The position numbers and the translations under genes are program-made. A stretch of 64,000 nucleotides of DNA from Caballeronia calidae (GTDB taxonomy: Bacteria; Pseudomonadota; Gammaproteobacteria; Burkholderiales; Burkholderiaceae): assembly GCF_900044055.2 (NCBI RefSeq), contig NZ_FCOX02000039.1, forward strand, positions 1 to 64,000. The letters run 5' to 3'. The notes under the pieces are model-generated. The model did no database searches. It saw only the letters and a program-made list of their open reading frames with translations, and was not told the origin of the DNA. Position 1 is the first letter of the stretch, and each line of letters opens with the position of its first letter. Below, piece after piece: positions 8,142 to 17,055 of this stretch.

Positions 8142-9725
8142 ATGGATCAGGGTAACAAGGTGCAGTTCAAGCACAGCGACGGCAATGTCGTCGTCATCAT
8201 CGGATCGGGTGCGGGCGGCGGCACGCTCGCGAACGAGCTCGCGCAAAAGGGCATCGACGTGGTCGTGCTCGAAGCGGGCAAGCTGCATACGCAGGGCGAT
8301 TTCTCCACGTCCGAGTGGGAGTCCTTCAAGATGCTGTCATGGCTGGACAATCGCACGACATCCGGCACGTGGCGCGTCGCGAAGGACTTTCCCAATCTGC
8401 CGACGTGGATCTGCAAGACGGTCGGCGGCACGACCGTGCACTGGGCGGGCGCGAGCCTGCGCATCCAGCCGCACGAGTTCAAGGCGAAGACCACGTATGG
8501 CGACATCCAGGGCGCGAACCTGCTCGACTGGCCGCTCACGCGTGCTGAGCTCGACCCGTACTACGACCGCGCCGAGAAGAAGATGGGCGTGACGCGCACG
8601 AACGGCCTGCCGGGCCTGCCGGGCAACAACAACTTCAAGGTGATGTCGGCGGGCGCGGCGAAGGTCGGCTACAAGGAGTGCAACACCGGCCACATGGCGA
8701 TCAACAGCACGGTACGCGACCAGCGCACGCACTGTTTCCAGCGCGGCTTCTGCTTCCAGGGCTGCCGCATGGGCGCGAAGTGGTCGACGCTCTATACCGA
8801 GCTGCCGCGCGCGCAGGCCACGGGCCACATGGAGTTGCGCACCGGGGCGCATGTCGTGAAGATCGAGCACGATGCGCGCGGCAAGGCCACGGGCGTCGTC
8901 TACTACGATGCGAACGGCAAGCTGCAACGGCAGCGCGCGCGCATCGTCGCGGTGGCGGGCAATGCGATCGAGACGCCGCGTCTGCTGCTGAACTCCCAGT
9001 CGAGCAAGTTCCCGGACGGCCTCGCGAACGGCTCCGGCCAGGTCGGGCGCAACTACATGCGGCACACGACCGGCTCGGTCTACGGCGTGTTCAACGACAA
9101 GGTCGAGATGTTCAAGGGCACGACGATGGCGGGCCTGATCGAGGACGAAGCGGTGTTCGAGCCGAAGCGCGGCTTCGCGGGCGGCTACCATCTGGAGACG
9201 CTCTCGCTCGGGCTTCCCTTCTATGCGGCGTTCCTCGATCCGGGTGGCTGGGGGCCGAACTTCGCCCAGGCGATGGACGAATATGCCTACACGGCGGGCA
9301 TGTGGATCGTCGGCGAGGACATGCCGCGCGAGTCGAACCGCGTGACGCTCAATACGAACGTGAAGGATCAGTACGGCCTGCCGGTGCCGAACGTGCACTT
9401 CGACGATCATCCGAACGACGAAGCGATGCGCCAGCACGCGTACAAGCAGGGCAGCGCGGTGTATGAGGCGGCGGGCGCGAAGTCGACGTATATCGTGCCG
9501 CCGTATCCGTCGACGCACAATCTCGGCACCGCGCGCATGAGCGCGAAAGCCGACGACGGTGTCTGCAATCCGCACGGCCAGACGCACGAAGTGGCGAACT
9601 TGTTCATCTCCGATGGCAGCCAGTTCACGACGGGCGCCGCCGAAAACCCGACGCTCACGATCGTCACGCTCGCGATTCGCCAGGCCGATTACATTGCGAA
9701 TCAGATGAAGCAGCGCCGGGTTTGA
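8142..9725 (+). CDS. GMC-family FAD dehydrogenase large subunit (gluconate 2-dehydrogenase type)
   Basis: This 527-residue flavoprotein has an N-terminal Rossmann motif VIIGSGAGGGTLANEL (about residues 17-32), IETPRLLLNSQS mid-protein and a C-terminal FAD-closing segment NPTLTIVTLAIRQADYI. The start is ATG 8142 with GGAGA upstream. The family oxidises sugar acids or polyols in the periplasm, passing electrons to a cytochrome c subunit. The usual third gene, the multihaem cytochrome, is absent downstream, where a terminator follows, so the electron acceptor must be encoded elsewhere. The substrate cannot be decided from sequence. Confidence 0.88.
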   Translation: MDQGNKVQFKHSDGNVVVIIGSGAGGGTLANELAQKGIDVVVLEAGKLHTQGDFSTSEWESFKMLSWLDNRTTSGTWRVAKDFPNLPTWICKTVGGTTVHWAGASLRIQPHEFKAKTTYGDIQGANLLDWPLTRAELDPYYDRAEKKMGVTRTNGLPGLPGNNNFKVMSAGAAKVGYKECNTGHMAINSTVRDQRTHCFQRGFCFQGCRMGAKWSTLYTELPRAQATGHMELRTGAHVVKIEHDARGKATGVVYYDANGKLQRQRARIVAVAGNAIETPRLLLNSQSSKFPDGLANGSGQVGRNYMRHTTGSVYGVFNDKVEMFKGTTMAGLIEDEAVFEPKRGFAGGYHLETLSLGLPFYAAFLDPGGWGPNFAQAMDEYAYTAGMWIVGEDMPRESNRVTLNTNVKDQYGLPVPNVHFDDHPNDEAMRQHAYKQGSAVYEAAGAKSTYIVPPYPSTHNLGTARMSAKADDGVCNPHGQTHEVANLFISDGSQFTTGAAENPTLTIVTLAIRQADYIANQMKQRRV

Positions 9726-9767
9726 CGCGATTGCCGGCGAAAGGGTAGCGGAGTAGCTTGTTGAGTT

Positions 9768-9799
9768 GGCCGTCGTGCGCGCGCATGACGGCCGGTTTT
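9768..9799 (+). terminator. Rho-independent terminator after the GMC operon
   Basis: An 11-bp stem (GGCCGTCGTGC / GCATGACGGCC, one G-T type mismatch) with a 4-nt loop is followed by GGTTTT. It starts 43 bp after the GMC stop and ends just before the start of the ribbon-helix-helix gene. Confidence 0.7.
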
Positions 9800-9814
9800 C
9801 CGGAGGCGATCGTC

Positions 9815-10144
9815 ATGTGTCGGGTGTACATCAACGCGGATCCGATCCTCTATGAATCGCGCACGCGGTCGCTGCGCATTCATGGCGTGATCACCACGGT
9901 GCGGCTGGAGAATCTCTTCTGGGACGTGCTGCAGGAAATCGCCGGGCGCGAGAACCTGACGACGAGCCAGTTCGCCGTCAAGCTCTACGATGAACTCATC
10001 GCGCTGCGCGGCGAGGTGCCGACCAACTTCGCGTCGTTCCTGCGCGTGTGCTGTCTGCGCTATCTGTCGATGCGCGAGACGAAGCAGGCGGAGGACAGCG
10101 AGGCGGCGGGCGCGGTGGCGCTGCGCGTGCTGAAGGCGGGATAG
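9815..10144 (+). CDS. Ribbon-helix-helix domain protein
   Basis: This 109-residue protein starts at ATG 9815 with GGAGG at an 8-bp gap. MCRVYINADPILYESRTRSL leads into SLRIHGVITTVRLENLFWDV, a strand-helix-helix pattern seen in RHH_4 proteins; this subfamily occurs widely in Proteobacteria. The C-terminal helices (FASFLRVCCLRYLSM) probably mediate dimerisation. It is likely a small DNA-binding regulator; its target is unknown. The ATG also lies very close to the upstream terminator, so transcription probably starts within or after 9720-9800. Confidence 0.7.
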   Translation: MCRVYINADPILYESRTRSLRIHGVITTVRLENLFWDVLQEIAGRENLTTSQFAVKLYDELIALRGEVPTNFASFLRVCCLRYLSMRETKQAEDSEAAGAVALRVLKAG

Positions 10145-10171
10145 GAGCGTGGTTGCGAGGGCCGGGGTGTC

Positions 10172-12910
10172 TCACTGTCCGTTCTCCCGTCCTCCGCCCG
10201 CTTCCTGCCCGACGACCCCGGCCATGATGCGCCAGCGATCGCTTTCCAGAACGGTCCGGGCGTCGACGCGCCCGAACAGGTCCAGAAGCGGCGCGACGAG
10301 ACCCGTCCAGCCCGTCTGATGACTGGCTCCGAGGCCCGCGCCGTTGTCGCCGTGAAAGTACTCGTAGAACAGGATCAGGTCGCGCCAGTGCGGATCATCC
10401 TGGAACTTGCGGGTGCCGCCGTACACGGGGCGTTTGCCATCTTCGTCGCGCAGAAACGTACTCGTCAGCCGACGGACGATTTCCTGCGCTACCTCGAACA
10501 GCGTCATGTGCGTGCCGGAACCGGTCGGGCACTCGACCTTGAACTCGTCGCCGAAGAAGCCATAGAGATTCATCAGCGCCCTGACGATCAAAAGATTCAC
10601 CGGCATCCAGACCGGACCACGCCAGTTCGAGTTTCCACCGAACATGCCGGTATTCGATTCGGCGGGCAGATACTGCACCGTGTAATCGAGACCGCCGATA
10701 TTGAGCACGTACGGATGGTCGAGATGATAGCGAGAGAGCGAACGAATGCCGTGCGGCCCGAGGAACTCGTTCTCGTCGAGCAGATAGCCGAGGACGCGCT
10801 CGAGCTTTCGCCTGTTCAGGATCGACAGAAGCCTTCTTTCCCTATGGCCGATGAAACCGGCATCGGTCGGCGCCACATGGGCGAGCAGTTCCGGGTAACG
10901 GCTTCGAAACTGCGCGATCAGCTCCAGCAGCCTCGGACAGCGCGAGACGGAATCGGCTTCGAACACCGTCGATGCACACAGCGGCAACAAGCCCACCATC
11001 GATCTCACCTTCAGGCGCATGGTCCGGCCATCGGGAAGCCGCAGCAGATCGTAGAAAAATCCGTCCTGCTCGTCCCACATCTCATCGGCATTGTCGCCGA
11101 GCCGGTCCATCGCGTAGGCGATCCACATGAAGTGCTGGACGAACTTGAAGGCGATCTCCTCGTACATCGGGTCATACTCGGCCAGGATGATCGCCATCTC
11201 CAGCATGCTCTGGCAATAGAACGCCATCCACGCGGTGCCGTCGGCCTGTTCGAGTGAACCGCCCGTCGGAAGCTGCGCGCTGCGGTCGAACACGCCGATG
11301 TTGTCGAGCCCGAGAAAGCCGCCGGCGAATGCGTTGCGGCCTGACGGGTCCTTGCGATTCACCCACCAGTTGAAGTTGAGCATCAAGCCCTGAAACGAGC
11401 GCTCGAGAAAACGCGGATCGGCGCGTCCCAGCGCTTTTTCGTACTTGTAGAGCCAGAGCGTGGCGGCGGCATGCACCGGCGGATTCACGTCGCTGAAGTT
11501 CCACTCGTAGGCGGGGATCTGGCCGCTCGGATGGACATACAGGATGCGCAGCATCAGAAGCAACTGCTCCTTGGCGAAATCGAAATCGACGAGCGCCAGT
11601 GAGATCGTATGGAAGGCCAGGTCCCAGGCCGCATACCACGGATACTCCCACTTGTCCGGCATGGAGATCACGTCGGCATTCAGCATGTGAAACCACTCGG
11701 TATTGCGCACATCGCGCCGGGCGGATTCGAGCAGTGGATGACTCCGGTGCTCGCGCAGCCAACGCTCGAGATCGAAGTAGTAGTACTGCTTGCCCCACAA
11801 CATGCCGGCCAAAGCCTGGCGGTGCACCCGGCGCTTGTCCTCGCTCAGCGACTTCGGCGTCACGTGCTCGTAGAACGCGTCGGCATCGGCGATGCGGTCA
11901 TCGAAGGTGTGCTCGAAGTTATCGAAGGGATGGTCCAGCTTCATCGACGTCAGCCGTAACCGGAGGGTCACGCTGCTTTCGCCGGATACCTCGCACACGT
12001 AGCGGGCCGCGGCCTTCGTTCCTGACCTTGCCGGATTGACGGCATCGTGCTGCCCGGAGATGACGTACGCGTGGAAGGCGTCTTTCACATACGGCGACGC
12101 GTTCGGTTGATTCCACAGACGCTGCGCGTTGCTTTCGTTCTCCGTAAAGAGCAGTTCGGTGGCGCCGTCGCAATAGAGCCGGTACTCGCCGAGCTGATGA
12201 TGCGTTGCCCGAACGACGCCCGGACTTTCTTCGTGCAGCGATGGCCTGCGATCGTCGTGGCCCCACGACCATGTATTGCGAAACCATAGCGTCGGCAGCA
12301 CCTGCAGCCGCGCGCTTTCCCGCGCGCGGTTGTGCACGGAAATGCGCACGAAGATATCGTCGGGACCTGCCTTCGCGTATTCGACGAATACATCGAAGTA
12401 CCGGTCGTCGTCGAAGGCGCCGGTATCGAGCAGTTCGTATTCGAGTTCGTCTCGCGATCGCTTCCGGTTGGTCTCGATCAGATCACGGTACGGATATTCA
12501 CGGTGCGGATACTTGTACAGATACTTCATGTACGAATGCGTAGGCGTGCTGTCGAGATAGAAGTAATACTCCTTCACGTCCTCGCCGTGATTGCCCTCGC
12601 TATTCGTCAAGCCGAAGAGGCGCTCTTTCAGAATCGCGTCGCGCCCGTTCCATAACGCAAGCGCGAAGCACAACTGCTGCTGGTCGTCGCACAAGCCGCC
12701 GAGGCCGTCCTCTCCCCATCGGTAGGCGCGCGAGCGGGAATGATCATGGGGGAAATAGTTCCAGGCGTCGCCGTTGTCGCTGTAGTCCTCGCGGACCGTC
12801 CCCCACTGGCGTTCGCTGAGGTACGGCCCCCACTTCTTCCACGGCACCTGCGCAACGCGTGCATCGTTCAGGCGTTTTTCTTCTGCCGTATCGACGATCA
12901 CAGGATCCAT
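10172..12910 (-). CDS. GH63-like glucosidase (mannosyl-oligosaccharide glucosidase family)
   Basis: This is a large cytoplasmic protein of 912 residues with an (alpha/alpha)6 barrel of the GH63 type. Recognisable blocks are the N-terminal KKWGPYLSERQWGTVREDYS and the later WEYPWYAAWDLAFHT, GGFLGLDNIGVFDRS and WRGPVWMPVNLL. The Asp and Glu residues in these blocks are candidate active-site acids. ATG 12910 is preferred because GGAGG lies 6 bp upstream; an earlier in-frame ATG at 12982 lacks a site and overlaps the neighbour. No signal peptide was seen. Bacterial members often act on short alpha-glucosides or glucosyl/mannosylglycerate; the substrate here is undetermined. Confidence 0.85.
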   Translation of the reverse strand: MDPVIVDTAEEKRLNDARVAQVPWKKWGPYLSERQWGTVREDYSDNGDAWNYFPHDHSRSRAYRWGEDGLGGLCDDQQQLCFALALWNGRDAILKERLFGLTNSEGNHGEDVKEYYFYLDSTPTHSYMKYLYKYPHREYPYRDLIETNRKRSRDELEYELLDTGAFDDDRYFDVFVEYAKAGPDDIFVRISVHNRARESARLQVLPTLWFRNTWSWGHDDRRPSLHEESPGVVRATHHQLGEYRLYCDGATELLFTENESNAQRLWNQPNASPYVKDAFHAYVISGQHDAVNPARSGTKAAARYVCEVSGESSVTLRLRLTSMKLDHPFDNFEHTFDDRIADADAFYEHVTPKSLSEDKRRVHRQALAGMLWGKQYYYFDLERWLREHRSHPLLESARRDVRNTEWFHMLNADVISMPDKWEYPWYAAWDLAFHTISLALVDFDFAKEQLLLMLRILYVHPSGQIPAYEWNFSDVNPPVHAAATLWLYKYEKALGRADPRFLERSFQGLMLNFNWWVNRKDPSGRNAFAGGFLGLDNIGVFDRSAQLPTGGSLEQADGTAWMAFYCQSMLEMAIILAEYDPMYEEIAFKFVQHFMWIAYAMDRLGDNADEMWDEQDGFFYDLLRLPDGRTMRLKVRSMVGLLPLCASTVFEADSVSRCPRLLELIAQFRSRYPELLAHVAPTDAGFIGHRERRLLSILNRRKLERVLGYLLDENEFLGPHGIRSLSRYHLDHPYVLNIGGLDYTVQYLPAESNTGMFGGNSNWRGPVWMPVNLLIVRALMNLYGFFGDEFKVECPTGSGTHMTLFEVAQEIVRRLTSTFLRDEDGKRPVYGGTRKFQDDPHWRDLILFYEYFHGDNGAGLGASHQTGWTGLVAPLLDLFGRVDARTVLESDRWRIMAGVVGQEAGGGRENGQ

Positions 12911-12978
12911 GCTTTCCTCCGTAGCGGCGCGCCCGCCTGCGACGAGACGAAAGCGCGGTTCTGCATCTTCATGTCGCT

Positions 12979-13740
12979 TCAATGGCCGATGACCGCGAGC
13001 GCCTCATGCATCGGCGACATCGATACGGTCACCATTCCATCGAGCGGCGTATTCATCTCCAGAATCAGGAAGATGGCGATGGACGTGCACAGCGCCCCCA
13101 AAAACAATGCGATGGTGACCGTTGCATTCGCTGGCGTGAACACGCCAAACGCGCCGAAGATAATGCACAGCCAAAGCACGAGCGTGATCAATAACGCGGT
13201 TGGGGTCGAGCCCGCTGCCTGCAACAGGCCGAGCTCGCGCACGGCCAATGCCTCATTGGTCAATTCGATCGCGCGCGCCTGCAAGCGCCGCTGCTTGTCG
13301 TTTTGCGGCGCGAGATCCTCGATTTTGCGCTCGAAATCTTCCGCGCGTTCAAGCGCCTCCGGTCTGCGCAGCCTCGCCTGCTGTGCCGGGTCGCCCGACG
13401 CCACTTGCTGAACCGCCACGGTGACGATCTGCTTCAATGTGCCACGGATCTCCTGAGTCTGCGGCCCATATTGCGCGAGCACGCGATCCAGCAGGATGAC
13501 ATTGACGGCATCGCGCGTCACGCTGGCATTCACCGTATCGAACGAGCTTTTCGCCGACGAAATCAGCAGTCCGAGCACCAGCGCGGCCATCGTGGCAATC
13601 AGGCCCGTCGCGAGTTTGACTACGTCAATGGAGTCGTCGTCGAGATGGTGCTCCGGCAGCAGGGTGCGCAGATACAAACCCAGAAGCGCGCTGCAGAAGA
13701 CACAGACAAATATGATCAGGGCGACGATCAGATGGTTCAT
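12979..13740 (-). CDS. DUF4239 bestrophin-like membrane protein
   Basis: This 253-residue protein has two N-terminal transmembrane helices (about residues 4-24 and 42-62), a soluble helical central segment rich in charged residues (about 70-180), and two C-terminal helices (about 183-230). The layout and the motif LATGLIATMAALVLGLLISSAK match DUF4239 proteins related to bestrophins. Anion transport has been suggested for the fold but is unproven for this family. The start at ATG 13740 has GGAG 9 bp upstream. It lies upstream of the glucosidase on the same strand. Confidence 0.75.
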   Translation of the reverse strand: MNHLIVALIIFVCVFCSALLGLYLRTLLPEHHLDDDSIDVVKLATGLIATMAALVLGLLISSAKSSFDTVNASVTRDAVNVILLDRVLAQYGPQTQEIRGTLKQIVTVAVQQVASGDPAQQARLRRPEALERAEDFERKIEDLAPQNDKQRRLQARAIELTNEALAVRELGLLQAAGSTPTALLITLVLWLCIIFGAFGVFTPANATVTIALFLGALCTSIAIFLILEMNTPLDGMVTVSMSPMHEALAVIGH

Positions 13741-13916
13741 TGTTCGAAACTCCGTCGCTTCGTGGCGGCGGTGCCGCACCTGACGGGCTGCGCGTGTCGA
13801 TCGCACCGGCGCCCGATGCCCGGTTTCGCAGGCGGCCCTTATCGATAAGAATCGATCGGGCACCGGCCTCGAACCGGTGCTCGGGCGATGACAGGCAGAT
13901 GATCGGATTGCGCCTG

Positions 13917-14201
13917 CTATCGAGGCCTCACGAACTGCGCGAGAGACTTGGATACCGAATCGCACGAGTCGTCCATGACCGGTCTGACCGACTCGAATGG
14001 CTTGAGGCGCTCCGCCGAACTGGCGACCCCGGTTATGGTGACCTGTAGCTTGACCACGTTCGGACCGGGCTTTCGACGACGCGCGTTCTCGACGCTTTTC
14101 GCCTGTTTCAGGCAGGTCGTTCCGTAGCCGCGGATCTGATCGATGGTTGCCTGACAGAGCTGCTCGCTCCCTGTCGATGCTGCGTAAGTTTTTCCGAAAG
14201 G
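13917..14201 (-). other. Start-less 94-codon open frame, possible decayed exported protein
   Basis: Between in-frame stops at 14202-14204 and 13917-13919 the minus strand reads protein-like sequence, including SEQLCQATIDQIRGYGTTCL and VVKLQVTITGVASSAERL, with two well spaced cysteine pairs. There is no ATG at the front; the first GTG is mid-frame at NVVKL. It could be the mature part of a small exported protein whose signal peptide was lost by a frameshift. The rest of 13741-14322 holds no other supported gene. Confidence 0.25.
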
Positions 14202-14322
14202 TTAGGATTCGCAGGCCACTGTTTATTGACCCAAATCAACGAGCAAGGAATCAGTTTTTGGATTCCTGAATCAAAGTCGCCACGTAACTGCACACTGAAT
14301 TCGGGAGATGAGCGATTCAAGA

Positions 14323-15246
14323 TCAGCGATCGAACCAGCGATATTGCAGCGCGAAGGAAATCTCCTTGTAATTCCCGCCCGCGCGCGTGACGAATCCGTT
14401 GGACAACGCAAGCTTGGCGGCCCAGTTGCGGGTGAAGGGCGCAGCGAAGGTGAGCCCGTAGCGCATGTTGGACTGCCGGTCCTTATTGGGGCCGCCGTTC
14501 ACACTCGTGCTGCCGCCGGCGACATAGCCGATGTCGGCGGCGATCCAGCGCCCCTGGCTGAATCCATAGCCGCCATGCAACTGAAGCGTCAGAAGGGGAT
14601 CCTGACTACGGGTGTTGCCACGAAAGAAGCTGTTGTTGGTGGTGAAGAACCACGCGCCGGCGGTGGCTTCGAAGAACCAGTGCCCCACCGGCTGCGAGAT
14701 ACCGATCTCCGGCTTGAACGCCCATCGATTGGTGCCTATGTTGACGAGCCGCGACGGAACGTATTGCCCGGTGGGAGCGGACATCGTCAGACTGAGACCT
14801 AGCGAACCGGTGGGGGCATGGCGTGCGAATTCCTCTGGAGACATCGCCCGGTTGCCGATCAGATTGACGGCGAAGCGCAGGCGCAAATCGCCCATGCCCG
14901 CACGGTGCACCTCGGTCGGTGCGTCGATCACGTCGCCGCTGAGATTGCCTCTCGTGTACGGGATCGCGAACGCTATCGATGCAGTGTGGCCCGCAAGCCC
15001 GAACGTATGCTCATAAGCGGCCGACAAGGCGTTGATCCGGGCCTGCACGTTGGTGACGGGCAACGACGGATCGGTCAGGACACTGCCGGTCAGATAGGTA
15101 TAGCCGACGACGACGAAGTTGGTGCCGACCGGGGACGCCGAATAAGATCGCGGCTCCAGTTCCTGCGCGGACACCGGGGCTGCCGACGACAGAAGTCTCA
15201 CGGCGGTGAAGAGGCACGGCGCGCAACTGGAGGTAAGACGGCTCAT
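14323..15246 (-). CDS. Outer-membrane MetA-pathway-type (Phenol_MetA_deg) protein
   Basis: This 307-residue exported protein starts at ATG 15246 (GAGG at an 8-bp gap) and has a signal peptide to about residue 28 (…SSAAPVSA). The mature protein is built of alternating amphipathic strands such as SIAFAIPYTRGNLSG, GQYVPSRLVNIGTNRWAFKP and FALQYRWF at the C-terminus. The terminal aromatic-x-Arg pattern is typical of outer-membrane barrels. It resembles the Phenol_MetA_deg/transporter family linked to uptake of hydrophobic compounds; the cargo is unknown. Confidence 0.7.
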   Translation of the reverse strand: MSRLTSSCAPCLFTAVRLLSSAAPVSAQELEPRSYSASPVGTNFVVVGYTYLTGSVLTDPSLPVTNVQARINALSAAYEHTFGLAGHTASIAFAIPYTRGNLSGDVIDAPTEVHRAGMGDLRLRFAVNLIGNRAMSPEEFARHAPTGSLGLSLTMSAPTGQYVPSRLVNIGTNRWAFKPEIGISQPVGHWFFEATAGAWFFTTNNSFFRGNTRSQDPLLTLQLHGGYGFSQGRWIAADIGYVAGGSTSVNGGPNKDRQSNMRYGLTFAAPFTRNWAAKLALSNGFVTRAGGNYKEISFALQYRWFDR

Positions 15247-15453
15247 GGTCGGTTGCCTCGATCGGAAGCGCGCCGCGCGTAACGAAGGCCATCGTACCGT
15301 GGATGACGGACCGGATGCGAGAACGGCGACTAAGACAAAGACCGGCTCTGATAGCGCGAAGGGGGTATCTGCGAATTTCGCGCGTTGCTGGCACGATTTC
15401 CGTCACGCTGCTAGATTACCCCGTGCAGCAAAATCGTTGATCGAGAGACTACG

Positions 15454-16515
15454 ATGACTGACAAACACGGTTCCCCGCGTTCGCCCCTTCCTGCGCTCAT
15501 CGTCATCGCCGCCATCGTCGCCGCGCTGGTCGCGGCGTTCGCCTACACGGCGGGCTGGCTCACGCCGCAACGCCTCACGCCGGCGAAGATCGTCGGCAGC
15601 CTCGCGCCGCCCGGCGGCGCGGTGCCGGGCTTCAGGCGCAATCATGCGAAGGGCATTTGCTTCACCGGCGACTTCGAATCCAACGGCTCGGGCGCGGCAC
15701 TTTCCAAGGCCGTGATGTTCAGGTCCGGCACGTATCCCGTCACGGGACGCTTCAATCTCGCGACGCCGGACCCGAAAGCATCGGACGCGATGGCGCGCGT
15801 GCGCGGCCTCAGCCTGCGCGTCGTGATGCCCGACCGCAGCGAGTGGCGCTCCGCGATGATCGATGCCCCGTTCTTCCCCGTCGCGACCCCGCAGGCCTTC
15901 TTCGAACTGCAACGGGCGCTCGCGAACAAGAACGATCCCGAGTCCATGCAGAAGTTCGCGACCGCGCACCCGGAGATCAGCGCGTTCGGCGCATGGGCGG
16001 GCAGCGCGCCGTGGACCGCCTCATATGCCGAAGAGCGCTACAACAGCCTCAACAGCTTCATCTTCACGAATGCGGAAGGACAAGCCCAAACGGTGCGCTG
16101 GTCCTTCGTTCCGGCTGCGAAGGTCGAGAACCTGTCACCCGATGAACTGAAGAAGAGGGGCGCGAACTTCCTCGATGCAGAGATCACCGGGCGCGTGCAG
16201 AGCGCGCCGCAACGCTGGGCGATGATCGTGACGGTTGCGAATCCCGGCGATCCCACCGCCGACCCGAGCAAGGCCTGGCCCGAGGACCGGCACACGATCG
16301 AAGTGGGCACGCTCGTCGTCAAGGCGATCGAACCCGAGCCGGACGGGCCATGCCGCGATCTCAACTTCGACCCTACGATTCTTCCATCGGGCATGCGCGT
16401 ATCCGACGATCCGTTCCCCGCCGCGCGCTCGGCCGCTTACTCCGTCTCGTTCAATCGACGCACCGCCGAGGACAAGGACTATCCGCGCACGCCCGCGCAA
16501 GGAGCCACGCGATGA
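15454..16515 (+). CDS. SrpA-type catalase-related haem peroxidase with N-terminal anchor
   Basis: This 353-residue protein has one N-terminal transmembrane/signal helix (residues 12-34), then a minimal catalase core. The distal histidine is in RRNHAKGICFTG near residue 65, SLRVVMPDRSEW follows, and the proximal haem Tyr is in RSAAYSVSFNRR near residue 332. It is about 150 residues shorter than monofunctional catalases, as expected for SrpA-like enzymes. It overlaps the cytochrome b561 gene by ATGA, so the two are translationally coupled. The pair may form a periplasm-facing peroxide reductase fed from the quinone pool; that is an inference. Confidence 0.88.
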   Translation: MTDKHGSPRSPLPALIVIAAIVAALVAAFAYTAGWLTPQRLTPAKIVGSLAPPGGAVPGFRRNHAKGICFTGDFESNGSGAALSKAVMFRSGTYPVTGRFNLATPDPKASDAMARVRGLSLRVVMPDRSEWRSAMIDAPFFPVATPQAFFELQRALANKNDPESMQKFATAHPEISAFGAWAGSAPWTASYAEERYNSLNSFIFTNAEGQAQTVRWSFVPAAKVENLSPDELKKRGANFLDAEITGRVQSAPQRWAMIVTVANPGDPTADPSKAWPEDRHTIEVGTLVVKAIEPEPDGPCRDLNFDPTILPSGMRVSDDPFPAARSAAYSVSFNRRTAEDKDYPRTPAQGATR

Positions 16516-17045
16516 ACGCGATCAACGAGCGGTTCTCGCCGCTGCAACGCGCGCTGCACTGGATCATGGCGATATGCATTCTCGCGATGTTGTTCATCGG
16601 CGTCGGGATGGTGTCGACGGTGCGGCCGGACTACCTCACGCTCGTATCGATACACAAGCCGCTCGGCGTCGCGATTCTCGTACTCGCGCTGATCCGTCTC
16701 GCGGTCAGGATCACGCGCGGCGCGCCGCCGCTGCCCGCGGACATGCCCGAGCCGATGAAGCTCGCCGCGTACCTGTCGCACTATGCGTTCTATGCGCTGA
16801 TGATCGCGCTGCCGTTGCTCGGCTATGGCATGTTGTCCGCGGCGGATTATCCGGTCGTGCTGCTGGGCGTGCGCGTGCCTTCGCTATTGCCGCATAGCAA
16901 TTCGCTGCACACGATGCTCTGGAACGCGCACCGGTTTCTTGCGTTGTGCTTCTTCGCGCTGATCGTCGTGCATCTCGCGGCGGCGCTGTTTCATGCGCTC
17001 GTGCGGCGCGATGGCGTCTTTCACGCGATGGCGCCGTGGAAGTAG
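16512..17045 (+). CDS. Cytochrome b561 family membrane protein
   Basis: This 177-residue protein has four transmembrane helices. Haem-ligand histidines are visible in LQRALHWIMA, SIHKPLGVAIL, NAHRFLAL and IVVHLAAALFHAL, as in the YodB/CybB group of di-haem b561 proteins. The ATG at 16512 overlaps the stop of the catalase gene by 4 bp. It probably transfers electrons from ubiquinol to the upstream peroxidase. Confidence 0.9.
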   Translation: MNAINERFSPLQRALHWIMAICILAMLFIGVGMVSTVRPDYLTLVSIHKPLGVAILVLALIRLAVRITRGAPPLPADMPEPMKLAAYLSHYAFYALMIALPLLGYGMLSAADYPVVLLGVRVPSLLPHSNSLHTMLWNAHRFLALCFFALIVVHLAAALFHALVRRDGVFHAMAPWK

Positions 17046-17055
17046 GCGTGTCCGG

